From the NCBI GenBank assembly GCA_903813345.2, contig CAIIXF020000009.1, positions 16,147,759-16,211,758 on the forward strand: DNA of 64,000 nucleotides. The letters are read 5' to 3'. The notes below the pieces were generated by a model. That model made no database searches. It was not told the DNA's origin and saw only the letters and a list, made by a program, of their open reading frames with translations. Below, in pieces: positions 50,373 to 62,948 of the stretch. Source of the DNA: Owenia fusiformis. Its lineage: Eukaryota; Annelida; Polychaeta; Sabellida; Oweniidae. The number at the start of each line of letters is the position of its first letter. Position 1 is the first letter of the stretch. The position numbers and the translations under genes were made by a program.

Positions 50373-50632
50373 AAAGGCTGGAATAGTATAAACATTAAGG
50401 TATTGACATAAAACTTTATTTACAGAAACTTAAGGAGAGGTATATTTTACCATTCAAATATTAAGGCTAAAACTGACATATGAAAAATGCACCATTGATA
50501 ATTCAAAGATCTGACAAAAAAAGCCAGTATTAGCTTAAGTATTTGAATGGCAAAATATGCCTCTCCTACTAAAGTTTCCGTAAATAGAATTTTTGTCAAT
50601 ACCTTAATGTTATGATACTTTTCTAGCCCTTT
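50373..50632. mobile_element. 260-bp palindromic MITE
   Basis: The left arm starts AAAGGCTGGAATAGTATAA and the right arm ends ATACTTTTCTAGCCCTTT. The arms also share ACATTAAGGTATTGAC and GGAGAGG(T/C)ATATTTT. The loop is about 50 bp. Confidence 0.75.
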
Positions 50633-51318
50633 AAGGCGACGCTATATTAAATAAAAAAAGTACAAAAAATGACTGCCATATTTTTTTGATAAAGACACAT
50701 GTTTTTAAAATCTGTTTACCTTGTATATGAATTGTGTATCTTGACTAATGAAACATGTCAAAGTTAACAAAAGTTTTCCAAACTATGAATTGGAGGTGCA
50801 TGGATCCTCAAAGCTAGCATGAAGAGTGCGAAGTGAGGCTAATTTTTGAAGGAGTTTCAAGGAGTAGCCTTGCAACAGTCACACATTTGCAAGAGTCTAA
50901 AATTTCCACAAATCATCTTACCTTTCCCAGGAACAACGAAGGAGCATGAAAATGTGCACTTCTTGCATTGTTAGAGTATAATAAAGCTCAAACCATTGTA
51001 AATTCTAAATATTTCATGTCATATCGATACCACTCCTTTCAAAAACACCATTCAAATATGATAAAAATTATTATCGCTCACAAACTTTTCTTAAGACGAT
51101 TTAGAAAGGCTGCCATGACTGAGCTAACAGGTCCAAAACTTAATCAGATGTAGAATGAAGTGAGCTGAACAAGATGTTAAAGTTTTTAAAGCAACTGTGA
51201 AGCTGTTTTTCTTAAAAGTTTGTAGACAAGGAATTTAGCATTTGAATTCAAAATGGCCGACAGAAGTAGATATCGAGATAAATTTTTTTATCCACATCTT
51301 TATGCACTCATAAGTTGT

Positions 51319-51359
51319 CGGACGGACAGACAGACAGACAGATGGATGGACAGACAGAC
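51319..51359. repeat. GACG/GACA microsatellite in C element
   Basis: Mixed GACA, GATG and GACG tetramers next to the C 5' end. Confidence 0.85.
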
Positions 51360-51411
51360 CGCCCCGCCTAGGCCGACAATATGGCCCCACACTATGTGGT
51401 GGGGACATAAT

Positions 51412-51850
51412 AAAAGTTGAACCAAATTTGTCAACTGGCATTCTATTTATCAAAGATTAAATTCTTTTATGAAAAATGGTGGCCATTTTGAAGTTTGTCT
51501 ATCATCAAAATTCTTTCTGATACAGAGCTAATGTGTCCTTAGGCATCAGCATATAAAATTTGAACAAATCCGTTCACTAGTATTTGAGTTATCAAAGATT
51601 ACATTTTTTCCTATAAATGGCGGCCATTTTGTAATAGATCCACTATCTTGAAAATTCTTTCTGAAACAGAGCTACTGTGTCCTTAGGCATCAGCATATCA
51701 AATGTGAATGAGAGGTCCTACAACCATAAGGCATAAGCCTATAAAATTTTAATCAAATCTGCCCACCGGTATTTGAGTGATCACCCGGATAGACGGATGA
51801 ACCGATGGACGGCTTTCCTATATCCCCCTCAAACTTCGTTCGTGGGATGA
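51412..51850 (-). mobile_element. A-family Helitron-like element, 5' part only
   Basis: Two to three A-type core units with ATGGCGGCCAT, then a degenerate GACGGATGAACCGATGGACG tract, and a 5' end CATCCCACGAACGAAG at the right. The 3' end is missing. It ends about 60 bp from the EPRS1 exon at 51914. Confidence 0.65.
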
Positions 51851-51913
51851 AAAAACCAGTATAAGCACCATTATGTACAACGGTTGAGATTGATCAACTA
51901 AGAAAATAGAAAC

Positions 51914-52108
51914 CTGATATTGGGCAAGTCTAGGAGGCAGCACAAGTCCAGTGTTGTCCCCATGTACCATTGCAAGCACACCAATTGTCCTAGTTGTGAT
52001 TCCCCATGAATTCTGGAAGACATATTGCTTTTCCTGGGTTTCTGGGTCATCAAAGACAATCTCAAACATCTTTGAGAAATTCTGCCCTAAGTGATGAGAT
52101 GTTGCTCC
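51914..52108 (-). CDS. EPRS1: EPRS1 exon with class II motif 3
   Basis: This exon encodes 65 residues. It opens [17 protein letters not shown], continues through [20 protein letters not shown] and ends with [12 protein letters not shown]. The [13 protein letters not shown] segment and the TTRTIG...[12 protein letters not shown] segment are the PRS strand and motif 3, which complete the adenylation site. The acceptor is TGTTACAG above 52108. The donor CAG/GTTTCT below 51914 is canonical GT but a weak match to consensus. Length is 195 nt, phase 0 at both ends. The A-type remnant ending at 51850 stops only about 60 bp from the donor, so mobile DNA comes very close to this exon. Confidence 0.96.
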
Positions 52109-52830
52109 CTGTAACAGATTAAAATATGTATCACAATATCTACATTTCTTAGAATATGTTGTTACAAGTAATGATAATTCCCGCATTTTATAAGCTCTTC
52201 ACAATGTCTCATTACATTTTTCCATGATATTTAGATTCTTAAAATGTGCATAGAAAGCTCAAACCTTTATAGACAGATTTTTAACAACATCAGGAACCAA
52301 TATCGCCCCCTTGAATGAGTTCTTTATAGATTTATGCAACACAACCTTATATAGCTAATTCAAAAGCTTGGATGAGACTTCAAAAACAAGATAAATTCAC
52401 GAAGTAAAACCAGCAAAAATTGCATAAATCACAAAAAACACAACAAAAGTTATTCATTGCGGCTCATAAGAGCTTGTTCTCAAAGAAAGTATTGGTCCCC
52501 TAAAGTTATTTCAGAAAACTCATTGTCATTTTCTTGGAAAAATTGGCAGAACTCCCATTCCAGGGCTGTCTGAATATGGGTACACACTATTTTTACAATT
52601 AAAATAGTACCAAAACTTGTTATTATCTGGAATTTATTAAATAAATAGTCAGCAAACTACTCTACAACATGAACAAATATATTGAAACTGTATAATTATA
52701 TAGAGTGGCTGTAAAGGAAGTTCTTTGCAAATACCATTGTTGTAGAGTTAGGATCTACTTTTGTTTACTTTTGTAAATAAAATTAGTACCGTGGGTACTG
52801 GGCTCACATGGTGTTGCTCAAAAGTGAAAA

Positions 52831-54390
52831 CCAGAACAACGGCAACGCCAAAGCGTAGCGAATCCCATCGAACAGAAATGGCTGGCATTTTTACAAACGA
52901 AATATACAGCAAATATCATAAAAACACACCAGAAAGGCCACCATTTTCAAAATGGTTGCTCACTAGCCAAGTTGTAATCAGAAGAAATAATATGCTTTTT
53001 AGTAGCCACCTCTAAAATTCTTGAAAAATTGCACACATGTACTTGTAAAATGGTGGCCATTTTTCAAAATGGCCGACTACACCCCAAAGTTTTATTAGAC
53101 AATGTGCCATGCTTAGAGTATTCACATATCAAATATGAACAAAATCGCTCCACTACTTTTCGAGTTATAGTAAAAAATGTAAAAATGACAGCCATTTTTT
53201 AAAATGGCCACCTACTATCTGAAGTGTCATGAGACAGTGTGCAAGGCTTGTGAGTATTCACATATCAAATATGAACGAAATCTCTTCACTACTTTTCAAG
53301 TTATAGTAAAAAACGTAAAAATGGTGGCCATTTTTCAAAATGGCCGCCTACTACCTAAAGTGTCTTTAGACAGTGTGCCATGCTTTTAGTATTCATATAC
53401 CAAATATAAACAAAATCGCTCCACTACTTATCGAGTTATAGTAAAATACGTTAAAAAGGCGGTCATTTTTCAAAATGGCCACCTTCTACCAAAAGTGTCA
53501 TAGGACAGTGTGCCATGCTTATAGTATTCACATACCAAATATGAACAAAATCGCTCCACTACTTTTCGAGTTATAGTAAAATACGTTAAAATGGCGGCCA
53601 TTTTTCAAATTTTTTTTTCAAAATGACCGCCTTGTACCAAAAGTGTCATATGACAGTGTGCCATGCTTATAGTATTCACATACCAAATATGAACAAAATC
53701 GCTCCACTACTTTTCAAGTTATAGTAAAATACATTAAAATGGCGGCCATTTTTCAAAATGGCCGCCTTGTACCAAAAGTGTCATAGGACAGTGTGCCATG
53801 CTTATAGTATTCACATACCAAATATGAACAAAATCGCTCCACCACTTTTCGAGTTCTAGTAAAATACGTTAAAATTGCGGCCATTTTTCAAAATGGCCGC
53901 CTTCTACCAAAAGTGTCTTTAGACAGTGTGCATTGTTTTTAGTATTCACATACCAAATATGAACAAAATCGCTCCACTACTTTTCGAGTTACAGCAAAAA
54001 TCGTAAAATAACGAGTGTAAAGGCCGCCATTTTTCAAGATGGCTGCCATGTGCTTTTTTAATATCTACATTTGTAGCTTTATTAATGTCCTTTATAATTT
54101 TTTTACACTAAAAACATATTGCTATTACAGTTTTACATATTGCACCTAAATTACTGTAAAATCGGCACTAAAATGGCCGCCATTTTGTAATGGGTGGCCA
54201 TTTTGAAAATCGGCTTTCGAGCAGAACTTCTACCCCCATAGGGTATATGTGTACAAAATATGAACAAAATCGGGCGAACGGTATTTGAGTTATTGCCCGG
54301 ACGGACGGACGGACGTACGTACGGACGGACAGACGGACGGACGGACGGAGGCGTTCCCTATATCCCTCCAAACTTCGTTCGATGGGATAA
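52831..54390 (-). mobile_element. B-family Helitron-like element, complete
   Basis: The 3' end at the left reads, on the minus strand, GCTACGCTTTGGCGTTGC, a 7-bp-stem hairpin with one mismatch, then CTGG at 52834-52831. The 5' end at the right is TTATCCCATCGAACG. CCCATCGAAC is inverted at both ends. The core has seven or more units of about 110-150 bp with TTCACATACCAAATATGAAC, an AAAATCGCTCCACTACTTTT phrase and ATGGCGGCCAT blocks. A CTATTACAGTTTTA block and a microsatellite (54298-54349) precede the 5' end. It interrupts an E element. Confidence 0.85.
54298..54349. repeat. ACGG microsatellite in B element
   Basis: A run of GACG units with a few ACGT and ACAG variants, in the fixed position between core and 5' block of the B element. 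Confidence 0.9.
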
Positions 54391-55876
54391 TAAAAAAGAC
54401 GGGTATAATAATTTGCAGATTTTTTGTGACAAAATTATTTCATACAACTACTCTTTACAAAGACATGGCTTTTTACAATGCAGGACACCTGAACTTATTT
54501 GTAAAGCTAGGAAATGGGCCAAAAGTGAATTTCCCGAGACAAAAATGGTGGCCATTTTGAAATTAGGCGAGATTTTGAAGCAGGAGTCACAGGTTTTTTT
54601 TTCTTTATTGATGTTGAACAAAATTATTTTAAATCAGGAATCCTATCTACAGAGGATTTAAAAAGTGTTGACAGAGGTTTAAAACTTGCCACTTTTTTGG
54701 ACTGACTGAGAGACAGATGGACGAATCTATGTTAACTAAAATGGCTGAAAATAAAAAAACTGATATAATATTTTGCCGACTTTTTGTAACAAAATTATTT
54801 CATACAACTACTCTTTACAGTGACATGGCTTTTTACAATGCAGGACAGCTGAAATTATTTGTAAAGCTAGGAAATGGGCCAAAAGTGAATTTCGCGAGAC
54901 AAGAATGGTGACCATTTTGAAAATAGGCGAGCTTTTGAACCAAGAGTCATATGAGAGTTTTTTGTATTGATGTTGAACAAAATTAACTTAAAACAGGAAT
55001 CCTATCGACAGAGGGTTTAAGGCAAATGGTCCAAAAGTGGATTTTGCGAGACAGATGGACAAATCAATGTTAACTAAAATGGCTGAAAATAAAAAAAATG
55101 GATATAATTTTTTGCTGATTTTTCGTAACAAAATTATTTCATACATCTACTCTTTACATTGACATGGATTTTTACAATGTAGGACACTTAAAAATTATTT
55201 GTAAAGCTAGGAAATAGGTCAAAAGTGAATTTCGCGAGACAAAAATGGCGGCCATTTTGAAAATAGGCGAGCTTTTGAGCCAGGAGTCATAGGGGAGTTT
55301 TCTGTATTGATGTTGAACAGAAATAACTTAAAACAGGAATCCTATCGACAGAGGTTTTAAAATGTGCCACTGTTGTTGACGGAAAAGTGGATTTCACAAG
55401 TCAGATGGACAAATCAATGTTAACTAAAATGGCTGAAAATAAAAAAATAGATATAATTTTTCGCTGATTTTTTGTAACAAAATTATTTCATATATCTACT
55501 CTTTACATTGACACAGATTTTTACAATGTAGGACACCTGAAATTATTTGTAAAGCTAGGAAATGGGTCAAAAGTGAATTTCGCGAGACAAAAATGGCGGC
55601 CATTTTGAAAATAGGCGAGCTTTTGAACCAGGAGTCATAGGGGAGTTTTCTGTATTGATGTTGAACAGAAATAACTTAAACAGGAATCCTATCGACAGAG
55701 GTTTTAAAACGTGCCAGTCAAAAGTGAATTTCGCAAGACAAAAATGGCGGCCATTTTGAAAATAGGCGAGCTTTTGAACCAGGAGTCATAGGGGAGTTTT
55801 CTGTATTGATGTTGAACAGAAATACCTTAAAACAGGAATCCTATCGGCAGAGGTTTTAAAACGTGCCACTATTGTT

Positions 55877-55915
<39 letters not shown>

Positions 55916-55918
55916 GGA
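55877..55918. repeat. GACA microsatellite in E element
   Basis: Almost pure (GACA)n, unlike the mixed tracts in the other copies, inside the E element between two long core units. It marks an internal 5'-end-like position. Confidence 0.9.
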
Positions 55919-56576
55919 TGTTAACTAAAATGGCTGAAAATAAAAAAAAATGGATATAATGTTTTGCTGATTTTTCGTAACAAAATTATTTCATACATCT
56001 ACTCTTTACATTCACATGGATTTTTACAATGTAGGACACTTGAAATTATTTGTAAAGCTAGGAAATAGGTCAAAAGTGAATTTCGCGAGACAAAAATGGC
56101 GGCCATTTTGAAAATAGGCGAGCTTTTGAGCCAGGAGTCATAGGGGAGTTTTCTGTATTGATGTTGAACAGAAATAACTTAAAACAGGAATCCTATCGAC
56201 AGAGGTTTTAAAACGTGCCACTGTTGTTGACGGAAAAGTGGATTTCACAAGTCAGATGGACAAATCAATGTTAACTAAAATGGCTGAAAATAAAAAAATA
56301 GATATAATTTTTCGCTGATTTTTTGTAACAAAATTATTTCATATATCTACTCTTTACATTGACACAGATTTTTACAATGTAGGACACCTGAAATTATTTG
56401 TAAAGCTAGGAAATGGGTCAAAAGTGAATTTCGCGAGACAAAAATGGCGGCCATTTTGAAAATAGGCGAGCTTTTGAACCAGGCGTCATAGGGGAGTTTT
56501 CTGTATTGATGTTGAACAGAAATAACTTAAAACAGGAATCCTATCAACAGAGGTTTTAAAACGTGCCACTATTGTT

Positions 56577-56648
56577 GACGGACGGACAGACAGACGGACA
56601 GACAGACGGACAGACAGACGAACGGACGGACGGACAGACAGACGGACA
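56577..56648. repeat. GACG/GACA microsatellite in E element
   Basis: About 18 alternating tetramers directly before the E 5' terminus. Confidence 0.9.
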
Positions 56649-56686
56649 AGTGAGCGATTGCAAAAGCTCACCATGTGAGCTAATAA

Positions 56687-57440
56687 AAAACATTATCTTT
56701 GATAACACCAATACCATTGAATGGATTTGGTTCAAATTTTACATGCTGATGACTAGGGACATAGGAGCTCTGTTCGAGAAGGGATTTTCAAGATGGCAGC
56801 TAAATTTCAAAATGGCTGCCATTTTTCATAAAAGAATGTAACCTTTGATAACTCAAATACCAGTTGGTGAATTTGCTTCAAATTCTATATGCTGATGCCT
56901 AGAGACAAAGAAGTTATGCTCAAGAAGACATTTTCAAGATGGCCACTGAATTTCAAAATGGCCGCCATTTTTCGCAAAAAAAACACATAATCATTGATAA
57001 CTCAAATACCAGTGAATGGATTTGGTTCCAATTTTATATCCTGATGTTTAGGGGAATAGGAGATCTGCTTCAGAAGAAATTTCAAAGGCGTCAGCTGAAT
57101 TTCAAAATGGCTGCCATTTTTCATAAAAAAGGTAATCTTTGATAACTCAAATACCATTGGACGAATTTACTTCAAATTCTATATACTGATGCCTAGAGAT
57201 AAAGGAGACAGAAGAAATTTTCAAGGTGGCTGCTATTTATCGAAATCTCCGCCAATTTTCATTAACATGTTATCCTTGATAACTCAAGTACCAGTTGACG
57301 GATTTGGATTAAATTGTATATGCTGATGCCTTGGGCCATAGGAGCTCTGCTAAAGAAGAAATCTCAAGATGACAGCTGAATTTCAAAATGGCAACCATGT
57401 TTCATAAGAACACAATCTTTGATAATTCAAATACCATTTG
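56687..57440 (+). mobile_element. A-family core units in plus orientation
   Basis: Five units of about 140 bp are the reverse complement of the A core elsewhere (TTTGATAACTCAAATACCA, TGGATTTGGTTCAAATTTTA, ATGCTGATGCCTAG, AATGGC(T/C)GCCATTTTTC). Neither terminus is present. It directly abuts the 5' end of the E element at 56686, and is one of very few copies running against EPRS1. Confidence 0.65.
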
Positions 57441-59743
57441 GCTCAAAGGGAACATGCCATTAAGAGGCCATTCTCTGACTTAGTCATTTTTTCAAAAGTG
57501 TGAAAATAAAAAAATTCATGAAAAGTTCTTAAAATATTCTGAATAACAAGTTGAATATATATATTTAATGATGGCACAAGCAAAAGTCTGAAAATTATAA
57601 TGAAATGAGGGGTTTTGACAGATGCAAAATATGGTAGATTTGTGATGAAGAAATAGAGGTTTTTGCAGTAACAACACAATTACCTCGAAGTTATCCGTTA
57701 TGAGAGGCTGAGGACTAAACTTGACATAATTTTCAATCTCAGATTATCAGTAGTATCTAACTAAAGCCGGACAGCCACTCAAAATGTATATGGAGCCCAT
57801 AAGATTCATTTTTCTCAATTGAAGTCACTATTTCTGTTTTTAGCTTCAGAAGATAGGAGGTACATGAACATGCTAAGTTTACCTAGATCACAAGCCTTAC
57901 CACAAATATAAAGTATATAGGAATAGAGTTGATATGTGTGAAAACCTTAAACTTCCCATTTTATTGGGGATGGAACTTGTGGATCATGTGTATTTCTAAC
58001 TTCTTCACATGTGCATGGATCTAAAATTGTGGCAGCCATCTTGGATTTGTCATATTATGTGGACATGGTTTTGGTTGTGCTGAATTTGTTTCAAAATAAC
58101 ATTTCTTGTATAATGTACCTTCGATAAGTGAGATAGGCATTTGAAATTAAATACAGATAGTATACTTGACATTTAATGCAGTAAACAGTAATACAATTCA
58201 TTCTTACATAATAAGTGAGTCCAGACAAAAAGTTGTTATTGTGTTAGTTTAACTGGGCATAAATTACACTCATTGGCCTTGGTTTTCTTAATTGGCTTGG
58301 ATAAAATGTTGTTCTGTTTAATCAAAAAAGGAGTATAGTTCAATATACAAGTTCACATTCGTTCCATCCTGTAGAAATGAATCTCATATTATTTCATCTC
58401 AAATATAGAACACAAAAATATAATAAAAAACAAGTTTCTATTAATTGCAAAAGTTAGCTTCTATGGCATGACTGAGTTTGGGTTCCGTTTCTAGGGAAAA
58501 ATATCCATCTGGAAATATCGTATTGACCATTGCTATACACTCCATATTTAATCCTCCCAGTAAATAACATTGATATACAGTATACAAGTATATATGACAT
58601 CAAGGATCTGGGGTTTGGGTAACGTGAGACATGAGGCCACTTGTCTTTTTGAATCTCATATTCAATATTCTTTCTTTAAACCCTCATATTTAATATTTTT
58701 GGTGTGGTAATTCAATTATGTACCTATTTTTTATTCTTTATCCCATAGTTGAACTCTGTTCCGCTCTGTTAGGTAACATAAAAACATATTTATGATATTT
58801 TGCAAATCCGTGGAAAAAGTGATATCTGTGGAATACGGAAAATATTTCACAGATATCACCTTTTGGCAGGGATTTGAAAACTACCACCAATATGATGTGT
58901 TTTGTTACATAGTGATTTCATGACATCACGGGGATGAATGAATGGATGTTGTTTTGATATGCTTTGTTTAGTTTTAGAGGTGAAGTATGGGAAAAATAGA
59001 ACATCCTATGCATTTTCGTGATATTGTGTTAATCCAACTCATTGATATCAATATCTGAGCTAATTCGCTATGCTAACTTGGCAATATATTGATATCAACT
59101 CGGAGATAAAGATAAAATCATTTAAAATCATATGATATCCTATACATATCCTTTACTGTGCCACAACTTTCTCATATGTTATATAATTGGCACAGGCCAT
59201 CATTTATTTTCCTTGAATTCATGCTTTTGTTCTTCGTTTTAGAAATGAGAGGAAATCTTTGATTTTCCTTGTATTTAAGTTGCTTAAATATTGCCCTGTG
59301 ATGTTGATAAAAGTCAATAGTAATCCATTACAGTCACAGTTGAAATGTACCCATTGCTAGCCCAGAACCTACCAAAATAGCATTTGCATTTTGTCAATAT
59401 TGCCCTATGTGCTTTCCATGAAAATAATTTTAATTGTATCTTTTCTTCAGTATTTCATATATTACATTTTAATATATTTAAATTGGTTAATATTTACATA
59501 CTATTGACTTAGACAACAATAAATAAAGAATTTTTTGTAAAAACACCAAAAATGGTATATGATCTTTAAATGACTGTTGTGTGAACATCAAAGGTCAAAA
59601 TTCGCTGAAATTGTATTTTTATAAAGCTCAAATGATTTTTCTTCAATATGATATGCATTATTATCAGTTATCTTTGGGGGCTAAAAAGGGCTCTTAATGA
59701 CACCCGTCCTTTTATATGGCCACTATGTACCAAAACATGTTTT

Positions 59744-59785
59744 GTTCGAGGGATTTGCTACTCCGTGGAGTTGCTGTTTTTCTAG
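59744..59785 (+). mobile_element. Solo A-family 3' end in plus orientation
   Basis: GTTCGAGGGATTTGC is followed by the ACTCC..GGAGT hairpin, a short spacer and CTAG at 59782-59785. It is the A 3' terminus on the plus strand. No A core lies immediately upstream, so it is either a remnant or the end of a differently composed element. Confidence 0.6.
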
Positions 59786-60067
59786 TTTTCAACATTTTGT
59801 TAGTAATGAATGTTGGACTCCAGTTGTAAGAATGTCTTTATTTTACAAATGATTTTGTTGGAGAATGCTCTGGTAAAATACATCAATAAATAATCTTAAT
59901 CTTAATCATTTGCACTTACCAGAAAATGTCCAAAATGTTTATCCATTGAATAACATAGACAGTCAGACCGAAAGTTAATAAATGTCAATATTTCAGTAAA
60001 TCATGGTTTTTAAAATTATGTGAAATCAAAAAAAAATTGTGTTTTCTTCTTTTTGTGATTTTTTCTT

Positions 60068-60426
60068 TTTTAAATATGGCAGCCATCTTAAAATGTCTTC
60101 TTCAGCAAGGCTCCTTTGTACCCGCGCAACTGCATAAAAAATTTGAACCAAATCCATCCACTAGTATTTGAGAAATCAAAGATCATATTTTTCCGAAAAA
60201 TGGCCGCCATTTTGAATTTAGAGGCCATATTGAAAATTCCTTCTCGAGCAGAGGTCCTACACCCATAAAGCATGAGCCCATAAAATTTGAATGAAATCCG
60301 TCAACCAGTATTTGAGTTATTGCCCGGACACACGAACTGACGGACGAACGGATGGATGGACGGACGAATGGACAGATGAACGGACAGCTTTTCTATATCC
60401 CCCTCGAACTCCGTTCGGTGGGATAA
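60068..60426 (-). mobile_element. A-family element, 3' truncated
   Basis: Two core units with ATGGC(A/C)GCCAT, then a tract of GACGGACGAACGGATGGATG type and the 5' end TTATCCCACCGAACG at the right. No 3' hairpin at the left. Confidence 0.68.
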
Positions 60427-60795
60427 TTAAATTTGAATCTGTTAGTCACAAACCAAACGCTATGTTTGAGTTTGTTATGCAACCAAATTACTCAGTATTC
60501 TTAGTATGATCATGCCAAGTTTTTGATTGGTTAATAGGGTTCAATGTAGAGATCAGGCGGGTGACGCTGGGTAAAGTCCTTTTTGCAGAAGTTTTCATTT
60601 TGTTCGTGAAATCTTTGTTTGTAAGTTGAACAGATCAAAATATCTACCAATTTCAAGGTAATTTTACTTCTTTTGTCTAGTGTAACGGATGGTCAAGAGT
60701 CATTGCTAAATATAAAATTAGTACCGTGGGTACTGGGCTCACATGGTGTTGCTCAAAAAACGGATATAATTTTTTGCCAATTATTTGTAACAAAA

Positions 60796-61968
60796 CTAGA
60801 AAAACAGCAACTCCACGGAGTAGCAAATCCCACCGAACGGCAGTTGAGTTACCAAAGATTACGAAAATGAAAATGAAAAATGGCAGCCATTCTGAAGATC
60901 AGCCGCCATCTTAAAAAAATTTTCTCGAACAGAGCTACTGTGTTTCTAAGCATCAGCATATAAAATTTGAACCAAATCTGTTCACTGGTATTTGAGTTAT
61001 CAAAGATTACATTTTTTAAGAAAAATGGCGTCCATTTTGAAATTCAGCCGCCATCTTGAAAATTCTTTCTCGAACAGATCTCCTTTGTCCCTAGGCATCA
61101 TCATATAAAATTTGAGCCAAATCCGTTCACTGGTATTTGAGTTATCAAAGATTACCTTTTTTTACGAAAAATGGCCGCCATTTTGAATATCAAGCCGCCA
61201 TCTTGAAAATTCTTTCTTGAACAGATCTATTGTGTCCCTAGGCATTATCATATAAAATTTGAGCCAAATCCGTTTACTGGTATTTGAGTTATCAAAGATT
61301 ACGTTTTTTACAAAAAATGGCCGCCATTTTGACAATCAGTGGCCATCTTGAAAATCCCATCTTGAGCAAAGCTCCTTTGTCCCTAGGCATCATCATATAA
61401 AATTTGAACCAAATCCGTTCCCTGGTATTTGAGTTACCAGAGATTACGTTTTTTTACGTAAAATGGCCGCCATTTTGAAATTCAGCGGCCATCTTGAAAA
61501 TTGTAACTCGAACAGATCTACTGTGTCCCTTGGCATCATCATATACAATTTGAACCAAATTCGTTCACTGGTATTTGAGTTTTCAAAGATTAAGTTTTTT
61601 CACGAAAAATGGCCGCCATTTTGAAATCTAGCCGCCATCTTGAAAATTTTTACTTGAACATATCAACTGTGTCCCTAGGCATCAGCATATAAAATTTGAA
61701 CCAAATCCGCAAACTAGTATTTGAGTTATTAAAGATTACATTTTTTACGAAAAATGGCGGCCATTTTGAATTCAGTGGCCATATTGAAAATTCCTTCTCG
61801 AGCAGAGGTCCTACACCCATAAGGCATAAGCCTATAAAATTTGAATCAAATCCGTGAAACGGTATTTGAGTTATCGCCCGGACAAACAGACGGACGGACG
61901 GACAGACGGACGAACGGACGGACGGACGGCTTTCCTATATCCCTCTCGAACTTCGTTCGGTGGGATAA
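60796..61968 (-). mobile_element. A-family Helitron-like element, complete
   Basis: At the left is the 3' end: minus strand hairpin GCTACTCCGTGGAGTTGC, spacer, then CTAG. At the right is the 5' end TTATCCCACCGAACG. The sequence CCCACCGAAC is inverted near both ends. Between them lie about six tandem units of roughly 130-150 bp carrying ATGGCCGCCAT blocks and the phrase TTTGAACCAAATCCGTTCAC, then a microsatellite (61880-61929). It inserted into an E element: joining the flanks gives GTAACAAAATTATTTC, which occurs intact at 54787-54803 and elsewhere. No target-site duplication is seen, as expected for a Helitron mechanism. Confidence 0.85.
61880..61929. repeat. ACGG/ACAG microsatellite in A element
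   Basis: Mixed GACG and GACA units, beside the A 5' block. Confidence 0.9.
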
Positions 61969-62896
61969 TTATTTCATACAACTACTCTTTACAGTGACAT
62001 TGCTTTTTACAATGCAGGACAGCTGAAATTATTTGTAAAGCTAGGAAATGGGCCAAAAGTGAATTTCGCGAGACAAGAATGGCGACCATTTTGAAAATAG
62101 GCGAGCTTTTGAACCAAGAGTCATAGGAGAGTTTATTGTATTGATGTTGAACAGAAGTAACTTAAAACGGAAATCCTATCGACAGAGGGTTTAAGGCAAA
62201 TGGTCCAAAAGTGGATTTTGCGAGACAGATGGACAAATCAATGTTAACTAAAATGGCTGAAAAAAAAAAAAAAAAATGGATATAATTTTTTGCTGATTTT
62301 TCGTAACAAAATTATTTCATACATCTACTCTTTACATTGACATGGATTTTTACAATGTAGGACACCTGAATTTATTTGTAAAGCTAGGAAATGGGTCAAA
62401 AGTGAATTTTGCGAGACAAAAATGGCGGCCATTTTGAAAATAGGTGAGCTTTTGAACCAGGAGTCATAGTGGAGTTTTGTGTATTGATGTTGAACAGAAA
62501 TAACTTAAAACAGGAATCCTATCAACAGAGGTTTTAAAACGTGCCACTGTTGTTGACGGAAAAGTGGATTTCAAGAGTCAGATGAACAAATCAATGTTAA
62601 CTAAAATGGCTGAAAATAAAAAAATGGACATTATTTTTTGCTGATTTTTTGTAACAAATTTATTTAATATATCTACTCTTTACATTGACATGGATTTTTA
62701 CAATGTAGGAAACCTGAAATTATTTGTAAAGCTAGGAAATGGGTCAAAAGTAAATTTCATGAGACAAAAATGGCGGCCATTTTGAAAATAGGCGAGCTTT
62801 TGAACCAGTAGGGGAGTTTTCTGTATTGATGTTGAACAGAAATAACTTAAAACAGGAATCCTATCGACAGAGGTTTTAAAACGTGCCACTTTTGTT

Positions 62897-62948
62897 GACG
62901 GACGGACAGACAGACGGACGGACAGACGGACAGACAGACAGACGGACA
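62897..62948. repeat. GACG/GACA microsatellite in E element
   Basis: Same position as in the E copy ending at 56686, directly before the 5' terminus. Confidence 0.9.

Larger units (their letters stand above)
46957..51410 (-). mobile_element. C-family Helitron-like region, composite and interrupted
   Basis: The 5' end at the right is TTATGTCCCCACCACATAG (51410-51392) with a microsatellite at 51319-51359 beside it, the same layout as the other families. Core units of about 150-175 bp appear at 46957-47220, 47290-47440, 48056-48190, 48869-49150 and 51100-51240. They carry the phrases AAAATGGCTGCC and GACAAGATTTTAGGACGGAA. Around 49130-49235 one unit resembles an E-family unit. Insertions at 47445-48051, 48192-48868, 49955-50292 and 50373-50632 split it. 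No 3' hairpin end was located, so it may be several elements rather than one. Confidence 0.5.
44658..51913 (-). other. EPRS1 intron, 7.3 kb, D and C element block
   Basis: The donor is GTTTCT and the acceptor is CTGTATATAG. From right to left it holds an A-type remnant (51412-51850) and a C-family stretch (46957-51410) broken by four foldbacks and a tRNA-like sequence. Two adjacent D elements (45925-46914 and 44705-45885) complete it. No open frame other than fragments was recognised. Confidence 0.8.
52786..56686 (-). mobile_element. E-family Helitron-like element, interrupted by a B-family element
   Basis: The 3' end hairpin GTACCGTGGGTAC at 52786 and GCTCACATGGTG are followed within 45 bp by an inserted B element. 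The body resumes at 54391 and ends CACCATGTGAGC..TAA at 56686. The body holds about six long tandem units (360-430 bp) with AAAATGGCGGCCATTTT, GGAGTCATAGGGGAGTTTTC and CAGGAATCCTATCGACAGAG blocks. Microsatellite tracts lie at 55877-55918 and 56577-56648. Two units (about 55,090-55,680 and 55,930-56,520) are nearly identical over several hundred bases, which points to recent unit-block duplication. Confidence 0.8.

Noticed and set aside
54260-54661. Open frames rich in TDGRTDGRTDG, also near 26306, 27066, 56563, 61841 and their complements
   Set aside because: They are translations of the ACGG/ACAG microsatellite and flanking core repeats, with no start context or family match.
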